DNA from: Actinomycetota bacterium
Lineage (GTDB): Bacteria > Actinomycetota > Acidimicrobiia > Acidimicrobiales > JAMCPL01
Reading direction: 5' to 3'
DNA length: 14,680 bases
Assembly: GCA_023379725.1 (NCBI GenBank)
Contig: JAMCPC010000103.1
Span: 1 to 14,680 of the forward strand
Made by a program: the position numbers and the translations under genes. The notes under the pieces were generated by a model, which was given only the letters and a program-made list of their open reading frames with translations, was not told the DNA's origin and made no database searches. This document shows positions 1-7,487 of this stretch, piece after piece. Within the stretch, counting starts at the first letter, position 1. Every line of letters starts with the position of its first letter.

Positions 1-476
1 AATATACCATGCGGACCGGTTACCCTATCGAGTATGAGCAGCCCATCGAGATGATCCACTTCGTGCTGTATCGCTCTGGCCTCAAATCCTTCAGCTTCTA
101 TATGGCATTTTTTACCATCAAGACCGATACCGGTCACCGATATATTTGTATATCGTTCCACATCACAGGTAAAGTCAGGTACACTCATACAGCCCTCCCG
201 AGCAACCTCACGGTCACCGCTACAGGATACGATCGGATCGAAGAGAACTATGAGACCATTTGAGATCTTGCCGGCCATTGCACGATGTTTGCTCACGTCC
301 ACTACAAAGGCTCGTAAGCCTACTTCGATCTGCGGTGCAGCCAAGCCGACACAAGCAGGAGATCCATACATGGTATCAACAAGGTCGCCAGCCAACTCTT
401 GCGATGCTGATCCTATCTCATCAGCTACCCTACTAAGCAGGGGATGAGGAATAGTTATGACGTTCCGTAGTGGCAT
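1..476 (-). CDS. def: Peptide deformylase, C-terminus cut by window edge
   Basis: Removes the N-formyl group from the initiator methionine of new proteins, using a bound metal (Fe2+ or similar), in the cytoplasm. Reading the minus strand from an ATG at 476 gives 158 residues before the window ends. All three family motifs are visible: motif I VGLAAPQ at residues 43-49, motif II EGCMSVP at 94-100 with metal ligand Cys96, and motif III QHEVDHLDG at 137-145 with ligands His138 and His142 and catalytic Glu139. Two small departures are Cys42 where motif I usually starts with Gly, and Met for the usual Leu in motif II. An in-frame TGA lies nine codons upstream, so 476 is the first possible ATG. No clear ribosome binding site precedes it. 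It lies 133 nt downstream of the ACT-domain gene and may have its own promoter. The identification is firm; only the last few residues are missing. Confidence 0.95.
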   Translation of the reverse strand, partial: MPLRNVITIPHPLLSRVADEIGSASQELAGDLVDTMYGSPACVGLAAPQIEVGLRAFVVDVSKHRAMAGKISNGLIVLFDPIVSCSGDREVAREGCMSVPDFTCDVERYTNISVTGIGLDGKKCHIEAEGFEARAIQHEVDHLDGLLILDRVTGPHGI

Positions 477-609
477 GGTATTGGTAAAGATAAAGGCATA
501 TCATCAGTGGAACTATGACATATGAGCGTCCTCAATAACGCCGCCGATGCCGGCCATCGTAACAGAGACATTTGATCAGCGAAGCTGTGGTACCTGTATG
601 ACCACGAAA
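477..609. other. Gap between ACT-domain gene and def
   Basis: This 133-nt stretch has no convincing gene. Only a weak inverted repeat GTGGT/ACCAC separated by nine bases is visible near 587-605, with no T-run after it on either strand, so I do not call a terminator. It probably holds the promoter or leader of def. Confidence 0.4.
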
Positions 610-1158
610 TCATAGGATGAATGCTGAGTCCAACCGTGCCGAACAGTCAATCCCCTCGGATACCGCCAGACGAGACAGGCTATCGTGAAACATGTCTGAA
701 GGCTCACCGGAGGGAATCATCGCTCTGATAGTCATGATGTATACGGCATCTCCCCTCCTGCCCCCGCGTCTGGCCACCAGGTCTACAATATTGCCTCCAG
801 CCTTGAATATCTCAGATGCAACGGCATGAACAATCCCCGGTCGGTCAGAACCATGTACGAATATAGACCACGGTAGGAACTCAGTATCATCGTTTTCGAC
901 ACTATCGGAGCATACGGTTACCTCTACCTGTAGCGCATATTCCTGCCGTGCATGATCGAGTGCTGCCACTACCTGCTGCGGCGTGACATCACTGTCGACC
1001 GCTACCATTACCATAATGGTAAAGTATCTTCGTAAGATACTCATTGTAGCGTCTTCGAGATTCCAGCCCTCTTTGGCCAAAGACTCGGTAACTGAGGCCA
1101 CTATACCTGGCTGATCCAGGCCAGCAATGGATAAAAGTATCCTAGAATGGCTCATCAT
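610..1158 (-). CDS. Double ACT-domain protein, GcvR-like
   Basis: A small cytoplasmic protein made of two ACT domains, the ligand-sensing fold of amino-acid regulators. With the ATG at 1158 it is 182 residues. The first ACT domain covers about residues 7-82 (opening ILLSIAGLDQPGIVASVT) and the second about 98-175 (opening WSIFVHGSDRPGIVHAVAS). The repeated 'G-x-D-x-PGIV' opening is the hallmark of the GcvR/ACT-repeat family, whose E. coli member represses the glycine cleavage genes. No DNA-binding or catalytic domain is present, so it presumably acts through a partner or ligand. The gene overlaps the end of xseB. Possible starts are TTG at 1167, ATG at 1158 and ATG at 1155; I prefer an ATG because no ribosome binding site supports the TTG. 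The family assignment is good, but the specific role (glycine, serine or other sensing) is not shown by the sequence. Confidence 0.85.
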   Translation of the reverse strand: MMSHSRILLSIAGLDQPGIVASVTESLAKEGWNLEDATMSILRRYFTIMVMVAVDSDVTPQQVVAALDHARQEYALQVEVTVCSDSVENDDTEFLPWSIFVHGSDRPGIVHAVASEIFKAGGNIVDLVARRGGRRGDAVYIMTIRAMIPSGEPSDMFHDSLSRLAVSEGIDCSARLDSAFIL

Positions 1159-1426
1159 CTTGCTCAATTAGCTGTCCATTGAACTCAAATGGTTCTTCAT
1201 CAAACTCGCTCTCCCCCGCCGCAAGAGTGTTTAGCTTGGGCACGATCTCCTCAACGCGTACCTTACTCGCCTTGATCCTTTTGTCCATCTCTGCAATTAT
1301 AGCGGTAGCACGCTCTAATTTAGGAACCAATTCGTCGATGTCTACATCGGACTGTTCCATATACGACAAAATTTCATTCAATTCATCGGTCGCTTCTCTG
1401 TATGTAAGTTTGGATACCTCTTCCAC
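1142..1426 (-). CDS. xseB: Exodeoxyribonuclease VII small subunit
   Basis: Small subunit of exonuclease VII, the ATP-independent nuclease that degrades single-stranded DNA to oligonucleotides in repair and recombination. The 94-residue protein matches family size. It is almost all helical, with the typical core YREATDELNEILSYME at about residues 9-24 followed by a heptad-patterned helix (LVPKLERATAIIAEMDKRIKASKV), then a disordered acidic tail of about 25 residues ending in DDEPF. The start is a GTG at 1426, nine bases after the xseA stop, as expected for a translationally coupled pair. The 3' end overlaps the ACT-domain gene by 14-26 nt depending on that gene's start. The acidic tail is longer than I expect for this family. 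The identification rests on both the sequence and the position directly after xseA. Confidence 0.93.
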   Translation of the reverse strand: MEEVSKLTYREATDELNEILSYMEQSDVDIDELVPKLERATAIIAEMDKRIKASKVRVEEIVPKLNTLAAGESEFDEEPFEFNGQLIEQDDEPF

Positions 1427-1435
1427 GTAAATAGT

Positions 1436-2800
1436 CTACTGCCTATCTTCACTAAATGCTGAAACGCCTTCACCAAGTGCTGAAACACGGGAGTGAATGC
1501 TGCCGTCACTAAGTCTGGTAATTAAAGTATCTCCTATATCGGCATCTCGTATAGAACGCATAATACGTTTGTCCTCTCCGTCACTGACCCATGTAATACT
1601 GTACCCACGCTCAATTTGACGTATGGGATCATATGCCAATGCCAGACGCCTGGCGTTCTCTACTGCAGCTGAATTGTAGGATATTGCCCTCATCGCTGAA
1701 TCCGATAGTCGTTTGCTCAAATGTTTCAACACCTCTCGCTCTCGGACAAGATGTACGAGTGCTTGAGAAGTCAACTTACCTGCAAGGCTGGTAATTACCT
1801 TAGCCTGGTTGTCCAATGCTCTATTTCCTGCGGTGGCGATTTTACCAGAAAGAGTGGCAAAATAATTTTCTGCATATGTAATTGACTCCACCGCCAAAGA
1901 AGAGATCTGACTTGCTGAACTTTGTATAGTCTCCATATAACTATCGACAACTTCCACCAGCCATCTTCCACAACTGGTCGGAGTAATAAATGATGAATTC
2001 GCCACCAGGTCGACGACTGACTGGTCACCGGTATGGCCTATACCGGTCAACACAGGTACAGGCATTGTGGCAACCCTTCTGGCAACCGAAGCGTCATCAA
2101 AGGTCAATAAATCTGCCTTTGATCCACCACCCCGTACAATTACCGCGACATCCATATCGTAGCTGGCCAGCAGATCCAATGCGGTGACAATTGACTTTGC
2201 AGCTGAGCTGCCCTGTACCTGCGTAGGAACTATGACCACATGAAATCCGTAACCAGAATCCATTAGCTGGCCAATGAAATCTGAGTACCCCTCTGTGCCA
2301 GGGCTGGCCACTAGGCCAATCCTCAGAGGTACGGGTGGAATGGTAATAGATTTATTCAACTCAAGAAGACCCTCTCTGGAGAGAGATTCAATAAGGCGTT
2401 TTCGTTCCAGTGCAAGCCTGCCGAGCAGGGACTCAAGGTCTATACCTTCCAGGATAAAGCTGACTTCACCTCTGACCTGGTAGAAATCTATGTAACCGTT
2501 TATAATTACATTCATCCCACTTGCAAGCTCAATTCCTTCCTGAGAGAGCTGTGAACGCAGCACTGACCAGGTCTGCTTCCAGCATTTTACTCGGAGAATC
2601 GGAGCCTTGGCTGGATCAGGATAGTCTGGATCGATCAGATCTATGTAGCAGTGGCCGCTCTTATGGAAGTAATCACTGACCTTCTGTATCTCTCCCTTGA
2701 CCCATAGTTCGCGACTACGAGGAAAAGCTTTTGCAACAACGGCACCCAATTCAGCGTATAACGATGATATGCTGAGTGGAGTATCACGTAAATTGGACAT
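1436..2800 (-). CDS. xseA: Exodeoxyribonuclease VII large subunit
   Basis: Catalytic subunit of exonuclease VII, acting on single-stranded DNA with XseB. It has 454 residues, normal for the family. The N-terminal OB-fold that binds DNA spans about residues 31-125 (opening LWVKGEIQKVSDY). The catalytic domain begins near RIGLVASP (160-167). The four residues known to be essential in E. coli all have counterparts: Asp174 in GYSDF, Arg223 in VRGGGS, and His256 and Asp259 in GIGHTGDQS. The usual GHETD motif reads GHTGD here, and the following TPTAAAE-like block reads TPTSCGRWLVE, variants that keep the spacing. A long helical region follows, then the conserved C-terminal block YDPIRQIERGYSI. The start is the ATG at 2800; no strong ribosome binding site is seen, so the message may be leaderless. 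It is the first gene of xseA-xseB-ACT, with def possibly following. Confidence 0.96.
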   Translation of the reverse strand: MSNLRDTPLSISSLYAELGAVVAKAFPRSRELWVKGEIQKVSDYFHKSGHCYIDLIDPDYPDPAKAPILRVKCWKQTWSVLRSQLSQEGIELASGMNVIINGYIDFYQVRGEVSFILEGIDLESLLGRLALERKRLIESLSREGLLELNKSITIPPVPLRIGLVASPGTEGYSDFIGQLMDSGYGFHVVIVPTQVQGSSAAKSIVTALDLLASYDMDVAVIVRGGGSKADLLTFDDASVARRVATMPVPVLTGIGHTGDQSVVDLVANSSFITPTSCGRWLVEVVDSYMETIQSSASQISSLAVESITYAENYFATLSGKIATAGNRALDNQAKVITSLAGKLTSQALVHLVREREVLKHLSKRLSDSAMRAISYNSAAVENARRLALAYDPIRQIERGYSITWVSDGEDKRIMRSIRDADIGDTLITRLSDGSIHSRVSALGEGVSAFSEDRQ

Positions 2801-2957
2801 GTGTTACAAACTATCACGAATCACGAATAAACCATAGAAACTACAGGTATAAACACTATCGGCAACGCTCTACAGGGTAAAATACGCACATGACCGGAAT
2901 AGAAGTGCAGGTTCCAGGTATCAGCCGTGAGATGGATGCGATCAAGTCGGCGAGCCC
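2801..2957. promoter_or_regulatory. Divergent promoter region, xseA / yfhO-like gene
   Basis: 157 nt between two divergently transcribed genes, so it must hold promoters for both. A perfect tandem repeat of the heptamer TCACGAA lies at 2814-2827, just upstream of xseA. A TAAAAT box at 2878-2883 could be a -10 for the plus-strand gene, but no good -35 sits at the expected distance. An open frame on the minus strand here has no coding character. Confidence 0.4.
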
Positions 2958-5348
2958 ATGAGACCAAGGCATGCCATACGTCGCCGTGTACTACTAAGCG
3001 ATGCCGCAGCAATTGCAGTTATAGCGATCGTAACCGCCATTGTTTTTTATCCGGCGCTGTCAAAGGGCTTCGTATTGGGTTCCATAGACATCATGAATAT
3101 TATATGGTCGGTTACGCACGGGCTATTTTACCATGTCCACAACAAGGAATCATTTGATCAGGTCAGCCAGATGGTTCCATGGATGACTTTGGACTGGCAG
3201 TCTATTCATCACGGTGTATTTCCACTCTGGAACCCTTATACTCTCTTGGGCTTGGCTCAGTTCGGCAACTTCCAGTCGGCTGTACTATCACTTCCTCATC
3301 TGATCGCTTACCTCTTTCCGCTGAAAAATGCCTACATGGCCAGTGTATTTACGACAATGTTTATAGCGGGTACAGGAGCTTATGTTGCTGCAAGGGTCAT
3401 GGGAGCGCCTGCTCCTATCGGTATTGCAGGTGCCATAGCATTTGAAATGTCTGGCTCGCTGGGCAACTGGGCAGGTTGGCCTCAGGGTGAGGTCAATGCT
3501 TGGCTTGGATGGGTAATGGCATTGGTTATATTATTACATAGAAGCGATAGGCCAAATAGACTTATTGTGGCACTCGGCATAGTAATTGCATTTGCGGTAT
3601 ATGCGGGCCACCCTGAATCATATCTTTTCATAGCTATTACCGTTATCGCCACCGGCGCTGTCGTTGCATGGTCGCGTCGCAAGGATATTAAAGGTGTCTC
3701 GCGTACTGCATTCAGGGTAGGTGCCGCTACAGTGCTGGGGATCCTTCTATCTGCACCACTGCTATTTACAGGTGTACAGCTTATTCCGTTGAGCACAAGG
3801 GCTACACAGGGGTTCAATCAGCCATACAGCGGGCTTCCCCTCTCTGTTATTGCAGATTTAATAGCACCTCGCTACTTTGGCACACCTGCAGCCATAGGCC
3901 ACTACCCTGCCGGAGCCAGCTGGTTCGGTCCATTATATTCATTTTACGAATTGAGCTCTTGTGTGGGACCCGTAATACTGCTACTTGCTCTATACGCTGC
4001 AACAAGGCTATGGAGTAGGCCACTTATCAGAGGATTAACGGTGGCAGCAATAGTGGATTTCGTCACAGTATTCGACTTTGGACCCATACAAAAGCTCATA
4101 TCTATCATACCTCATGCCAGAATTATAGGGTTTACCAGGCTGCTTATGTCATTGGATTTTATTCTTGCAATGTTGGCCGTACTTGGATTGACTCAGCTGC
4201 TACGTGCAACACGACAAGATAGATACATTTTTTTCGCAATCGCAGCCGTACTCGGGATAGTACTGGCAGCATTGCTGGTTATGGACAACAATAGCACCCT
4301 GCCAACGAGAGAGCGCGCTATAAGGGCAACATCAATAGAGCAGGCCATAGCCGGCTACATGGCGGTAGTAATAGCAGTAATCGCGTATTGGCTCTATACG
4401 CGCTACAGTAGCCCTCAGGTATCTGGATCTAAGTTGTCACTCGCTTCATTGGCCGTAGTGGTGATCGTTGCAGAAGCAGTACTACTTATTCCACCAATAT
4501 CACAAGCTGATACGTTTGGACACTCATTCTATCCTCAAGATGCAAATACCACCCTCGTAGAGAAAGCGGTAGGGCACAGTATCCTGGGGGTGGGTCCTCC
4601 CCTGTACTACCTCACTGCAGGGGCGCCAGATTACAGCATGGCAATGACTAAGAATATATCTGGTATACCGCCTTCCACCGGGTTTGTCCCCGAATCAAAC
4701 ATCGCTTACCATGTGAAACTCTTCGCCGCCAGGGATCCAATGCTACCGAAGGCATATATAAACTCTTGGGCGGCCACCACCGGCATACCGGAGAGAGAGT
4801 TGATCCCAAGGGATATTAGCGGTCCTGATAATGTATTCACGCCTACAATAGCCAATCAATCACTTGCCCGGTTGTATGGCATACGCTATTTATATATCTC
4901 CACCTATTTCCCGGGTGCTCTGAAGTTGATGAACAGGCCACTCAAATCAGGATTTACGCTTGTAGCCAGAGGAACCGGCTTTGAAATAGTTAGAGTTGCC
5001 GGAGTACATAGGTTCATCTCGACTACCGGCAGTGTCAAGGCAGTTCATTGGCAGGGAGATAATCAAGTTACCATTGATATACACGCATACAAACCGGGAG
5101 AGCTTATTGCAAAGATATCCGCACTTCCCGGATGGCATGCCACAGTGAACGGAAAGCCGGTACGCGTAGTCACGACAGGTAATATATTTCTCACGGTGGT
5201 CATACCCAAAGGAGCCAGCACTGTAACGCTCGACTATCTCCCAGCAGCATTTTCAGATGGAATTATCGCTGCAGCGGTAGGCATACTGATTATAGCTATC
5301 TTGCTCGTAGTTGATTTACATCGCTATAGGGCTATGCCTCGCAAATGA
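2958..5348 (+). CDS. YfhO-like polytopic membrane protein
   Basis: A 796-residue integral membrane protein resembling the bacterial YfhO family, whose members resemble GT-C glycosyltransferases and are linked to cell-surface polymer glycosylation; the substrate here is unknown. A short basic N-terminus is followed by a first membrane segment at about residues 15-35. A large extracytoplasmic loop then carries the family-type stretch DQVSQMVPW (67-75) and PLWNPYTLLGLAQFGN (89-104). Many more hydrophobic segments follow up to about residue 515. The C-terminal part is a soluble beta-rich domain with the typical PGWHATVNGKPV (from 724) and IPKGASTVTLDYLP, then a final membrane helix at about 768-787 and a basic tail. 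An in-frame TGA lies ten codons upstream, so the ATG at 2958 is the first ATG; its ribosome binding site is weak (GGCGAG). It stands alone, divergent from xseA. Family is likely, function inferred only. Confidence 0.82.
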   Translation: MRPRHAIRRRVLLSDAAAIAVIAIVTAIVFYPALSKGFVLGSIDIMNIIWSVTHGLFYHVHNKESFDQVSQMVPWMTLDWQSIHHGVFPLWNPYTLLGLAQFGNFQSAVLSLPHLIAYLFPLKNAYMASVFTTMFIAGTGAYVAARVMGAPAPIGIAGAIAFEMSGSLGNWAGWPQGEVNAWLGWVMALVILLHRSDRPNRLIVALGIVIAFAVYAGHPESYLFIAITVIATGAVVAWSRRKDIKGVSRTAFRVGAATVLGILLSAPLLFTGVQLIPLSTRATQGFNQPYSGLPLSVIADLIAPRYFGTPAAIGHYPAGASWFGPLYSFYELSSCVGPVILLLALYAATRLWSRPLIRGLTVAAIVDFVTVFDFGPIQKLISIIPHARIIGFTRLLMSLDFILAMLAVLGLTQLLRATRQDRYIFFAIAAVLGIVLAALLVMDNNSTLPTRERAIRATSIEQAIAGYMAVVIAVIAYWLYTRYSSPQVSGSKLSLASLAVVVIVAEAVLLIPPISQADTFGHSFYPQDANTTLVEKAVGHSILGVGPPLYYLTAGAPDYSMAMTKNISGIPPSTGFVPESNIAYHVKLFAARDPMLPKAYINSWAATTGIPERELIPRDISGPDNVFTPTIANQSLARLYGIRYLYISTYFPGALKLMNRPLKSGFTLVARGTGFEIVRVAGVHRFISTTGSVKAVHWQGDNQVTIDIHAYKPGELIAKISALPGWHATVNGKPVRVVTTGNIFLTVVIPKGASTVTLDYLPAAFSDGIIAAAVGILIIAILLVVDLHRYRAMPRK

Positions 5349-5465
5349 CCGTGGGCTCTCACTGAGCAGTTGTTGTCTTCTTGATGGCATTGTAACAAGA
5401 TGTTCATACTCCCGTAGCACGCCGGAAGCATTCGATGGTTACAATCATCATCGTGTTATCTAATT
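5349..5465 (+). promoter_or_regulatory. amt upstream region with possible operator
   Basis: First part of the 328-nt gap between the membrane-protein gene and amt. A near-perfect 16-bp palindrome lies at 5434-5449 (GATGGTTACAATCATC, one G-T mismatch). Its GTTACAA (5438-5444) is the inverted copy of TTGTAAC at 5390-5396. GTAAC and GTTAC resemble the GTnAC half of actinobacterial GlnR boxes, but the partner GAAAC half at the right spacing is not present, so GlnR control is only a guess. A 4-bp hairpin at 5355-5367 after the upstream gene is too weak to call a terminator. Confidence 0.4.
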
Positions 5466-5658
5466 AGAGGCTCAGCAGATAGGCAGCTTGGATCAGGAAG
5501 TCGTTTATCCGGGCGAGCAATGCAAGGTGGAGAAGGAGAGGCAGGCTGGAGTGCCTGTTTGGCGACAAACCATGACCGGCTTACGCCACAGGTCATGGCT
5601 ACCGATTGTCTTGCAAAATGTGGGGGACGAGCCTGAGATGTCTATCTGCTGAGCCTCT
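5466..5658 (+). ncRNA. Candidate structured leader RNA of amt
   Basis: A 193-nt element closed by a 20-bp helix: 5466-5485 pairs with 5639-5658, with a single G-U and no mismatch. Inside, 5486-5493 can pair with 5507-5514 and abuts the closing helix. TGCAAG (5521-5526) pairs with CTTGCA (5610-5615). An 8-bp hairpin forms at 5539-5546/5553-5560, GACAA (5564-5568) can pair with TTGTC (5606-5610, sharing one base with the TGCAAG helix), and a perfect 8-bp stem joins 5570-5577 to 5591-5598. The element ends 18 nt before the amt start, and the ribosome binding site lies just outside the closing helix. I do not recognise a known riboswitch class: the glutamine, cobalamin and T-box signatures are absent. 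It may be a cis-regulatory RNA for amt, a small RNA, or, less likely, a small inverted-repeat element. The structure is visible; the function is inferred. Confidence 0.55.
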
Positions 5659-5676
5659 TGAGACGAAAGGAGTAAA

Positions 5677-7029
5677 ATGACACCGTACCCTCATTGGCTA
5701 AGTCCTGGAGATACGGCGTGGCAATTACTGGCCGCGACCTTGGTCGGCCTTATGAGCCTACCCGGTATCGCAGTTCTCTATGGCGGTATCGTACAACGGA
5801 AGTGGTCTGTAAACACAATGCTTATGGCCTTTACGGCCTTTGCCATGGTGCTCATAGTCTGGGTGCTCTGGGGTTTTAACATGGGCTTTGGCTCACCTAT
5901 GCATCTGGGACCTGGAATATTGAGCTCATTTGTTGGGATGCCGGCAGCAGCTGTCGGCCATGTAGCAGAACAAGCCAGAGCGCACATCCCTCTACTGAAT
6001 GGTGTCATGCCAAAGTTCAGGGAGCCTCAGTCGTCATTGCTGTACTTTCAGTTTGTATTTGCGGCAATCACCCCCCTTTTATTTCTTGGAAGCATCATAG
6101 GCAGGATGAATTTCAAGGCTTGGCTGCTGTTTGTACCATTATGGATCACATTTGCATATACCGTGAACGCATTCCTACTATGGGGTGGAGGTTTCTGGGC
6201 ACAGCATGGAGCACTTGACTACTCGGGAGGCTATGTCATTCACCTTGCCGCAGGTACTACTGGTTTCGTATCGGCTGCAGTAATCGGTCCAAGACTGGCC
6301 AGAGACAGGAAACACTCAGTTCCCAACAACTTGCTACTCATATCCGTCGGAGCAGGGCTGCTCTGGATGGGATGGAATGGATTCAACGGAGGTGATCCCT
6401 ACTTTGCCGGAGCCGATGCTTCCACGGCTGTACTGAACACCAACATAGCAACGGCGGCTGCGTTACTTGTCTGGGTTATCATGGATATGACATTTTCAGG
6501 GCAGAAAAAGCCGACGTTTCTCGGTGCTGTAAATGGAATGATAGTTGGACTGGTGGCTATCACCCCTGCGGCAGGCTATGTCAATGGAGTAGGTGCTATA
6601 GCCACTGGAGTGATAGCTTCGATAATTGTCTGGATCGCCTGGAACAAACTCTCCAAGGTGTGGATATTCAAGAAGGTAGATGACGCGCTGGGGGTGGTCT
6701 ATACGCATGGGATTGCGGGGTTGGCGGGAGGTCTACTGGTGGGCATCTTTGCCGATCCACATATTATAGAGTACCTGGGAGCCAAGCCCAGCGGTAATGT
6801 TGCTGGGACAGGTCTACTCTATGGACATCCCGGCCAGCTTGCAATACAAGCTGGAGCTGCCTTGACTGTTATCGTATGGGATGCTTTGGTGACATTCATA
6901 CTGCTCAAAGTGATCAGTATATTCGTTCCCCTGCGCATGACCGATGAAGAGCTCGAACAGGGAGATTTGGCAGTCCATGATGAAGAGGTGTATCCTTCCG
7001 AAAGTGTATTAGGAGGTAGGTTGCAATGA
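5677..7029 (+). CDS. amt: Ammonium transporter (Amt/MEP family)
   Basis: Membrane channel that lets ammonium into the cell, working as a trimer. The 450-residue protein has the usual eleven-helix pattern. Key residues line up with E. coli AmtB: Asp181 and the pore histidine His189 (eight apart, as in AmtB), the second pore histidine His344 in THGIAGLAGG, and Phe236 in GWNGFNGG. The N-terminal signature GDTAW...PGIAVLYGGIVQRK is at residues 11-42. The motif usually reading GAxAER is GSIIGR here (138-143), so a widely conserved Glu is missing. The cytoplasmic tail keeps an acidic DEELEQGDLAVHDEEVYP stretch (423-440), the region touched by PII in other Amts. A strong AAAGGAG (5666-5672) sits four bases before the ATG. 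The stop overlaps the glnK start (ATGA), so the two are probably translated together. Expected to be induced under nitrogen limitation. Confidence 0.96.
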   Translation: MTPYPHWLSPGDTAWQLLAATLVGLMSLPGIAVLYGGIVQRKWSVNTMLMAFTAFAMVLIVWVLWGFNMGFGSPMHLGPGILSSFVGMPAAAVGHVAEQARAHIPLLNGVMPKFREPQSSLLYFQFVFAAITPLLFLGSIIGRMNFKAWLLFVPLWITFAYTVNAFLLWGGGFWAQHGALDYSGGYVIHLAAGTTGFVSAAVIGPRLARDRKHSVPNNLLLISVGAGLLWMGWNGFNGGDPYFAGADASTAVLNTNIATAAALLVWVIMDMTFSGQKKPTFLGAVNGMIVGLVAITPAAGYVNGVGAIATGVIASIIVWIAWNKLSKVWIFKKVDDALGVVYTHGIAGLAGGLLVGIFADPHIIEYLGAKPSGNVAGTGLLYGHPGQLAIQAGAALTVIVWDALVTFILLKVISIFVPLRMTDEELEQGDLAVHDEEVYPSESVLGGRLQ

Positions 7030-7364
7030 AATCAGTGGTTGCAGTTGTCAAGCCATTCAAACTAGAGGACGTAAAAAATGCACTTCAGGATATTGGGGTA
7101 ACGGGTATGACCGTTACGGAGGCACAGGGTTTTGGACGCCAGCGAGGCCATACGGAGGTCTATCGAGGAGCAGAATACGAGGTAGATTTCATGCCTAAGA
7201 TTAGAGTCGAGGCCATAGTAGATGACAGTATAGTAGAACAGGTAGTCGATGCAATTTTGGAATCGGCGAGAACTGGAAAGATCGGAGACGGTAAGGTATG
7301 GGTATCTCCGGTAGAAGAGATTACCAGGGTCAGGACAGGTGAGAGAGGTCCTGATGCGGTATGA
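7026..7364 (+). CDS. glnK: PII nitrogen regulatory protein
   Basis: Trimeric signal protein that senses 2-oxoglutarate, ATP and ADP and binds partners such as Amt. At 112 residues it is full length. The T-loop signature YRGAEYEVDF starts at residue 46 and retains Tyr51, the residue uridylylated in proteobacteria and adenylylated in actinobacteria. The nucleotide-binding block TGKIGDGKVWV (about 83-93) is intact. The gene overlaps amt by four bases, and its ribosome binding site AGGAGG (7011-7016) lies inside amt nine bases upstream. This amt-glnK coupling is the classic arrangement in which GlnK blocks Amt when nitrogen is plentiful. No modifying enzyme (glnD) is in the window. GlnK rather than GlnB is chosen from the amt linkage, since sequence alone does not separate them well. 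Confidence 0.95.
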   Translation: MKSVVAVVKPFKLEDVKNALQDIGVTGMTVTEAQGFGRQRGHTEVYRGAEYEVDFMPKIRVEAIVDDSIVEQVVDAILESARTGKIGDGKVWVSPVEEITRVRTGERGPDAV

Positions 7365-7487
7365 TGATATGGCTTCCCTCTTATTCCGGCTGGAGATTAC
7401 CCACCGCCTATGTGTTATCGCGGATAAGATAAGTGAACAATATCATGATGGAAATGATGGACAAAAAGGAGAATAAAAGGAGAATAA
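7365..7487 (+). promoter_or_regulatory. glnA leader with duplicated ribosome binding site
   Basis: 123 nt between glnK and glnA. The 11-mer AAAGGAGAATA is repeated exactly in tandem at 7465-7475 and 7476-7486, giving two AGGAG motifs (7467-7471 and 7478-7482). The second lies five bases from the glnA ATG. A short palindrome TTATC-GCG-GATAA is at 7415-7427. No T-rich terminator is seen, so read-through from amt-glnK is possible, with an added glnA promoter also possible. Confidence 0.6.

Noticed and set aside
9..447. Two plus-strand open frames of 84 and 65 codons at the left edge
   Set aside because: They lie opposite the peptide deformylase gene, which has all three family motifs on the minus strand; the plus-strand frames have no recognisable content.
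5355..5382. Possible terminator after the membrane-protein gene
   Set aside because: Only a 4-bp stem followed by a mixed T-rich stretch, too weak to call.
5520..5636. A 38-codon frame inside the amt leader element, possible leader peptide
   Set aside because: No ribosome binding site, no runs of regulatory codons, and it crosses several predicted helices; a chance frame is more likely.
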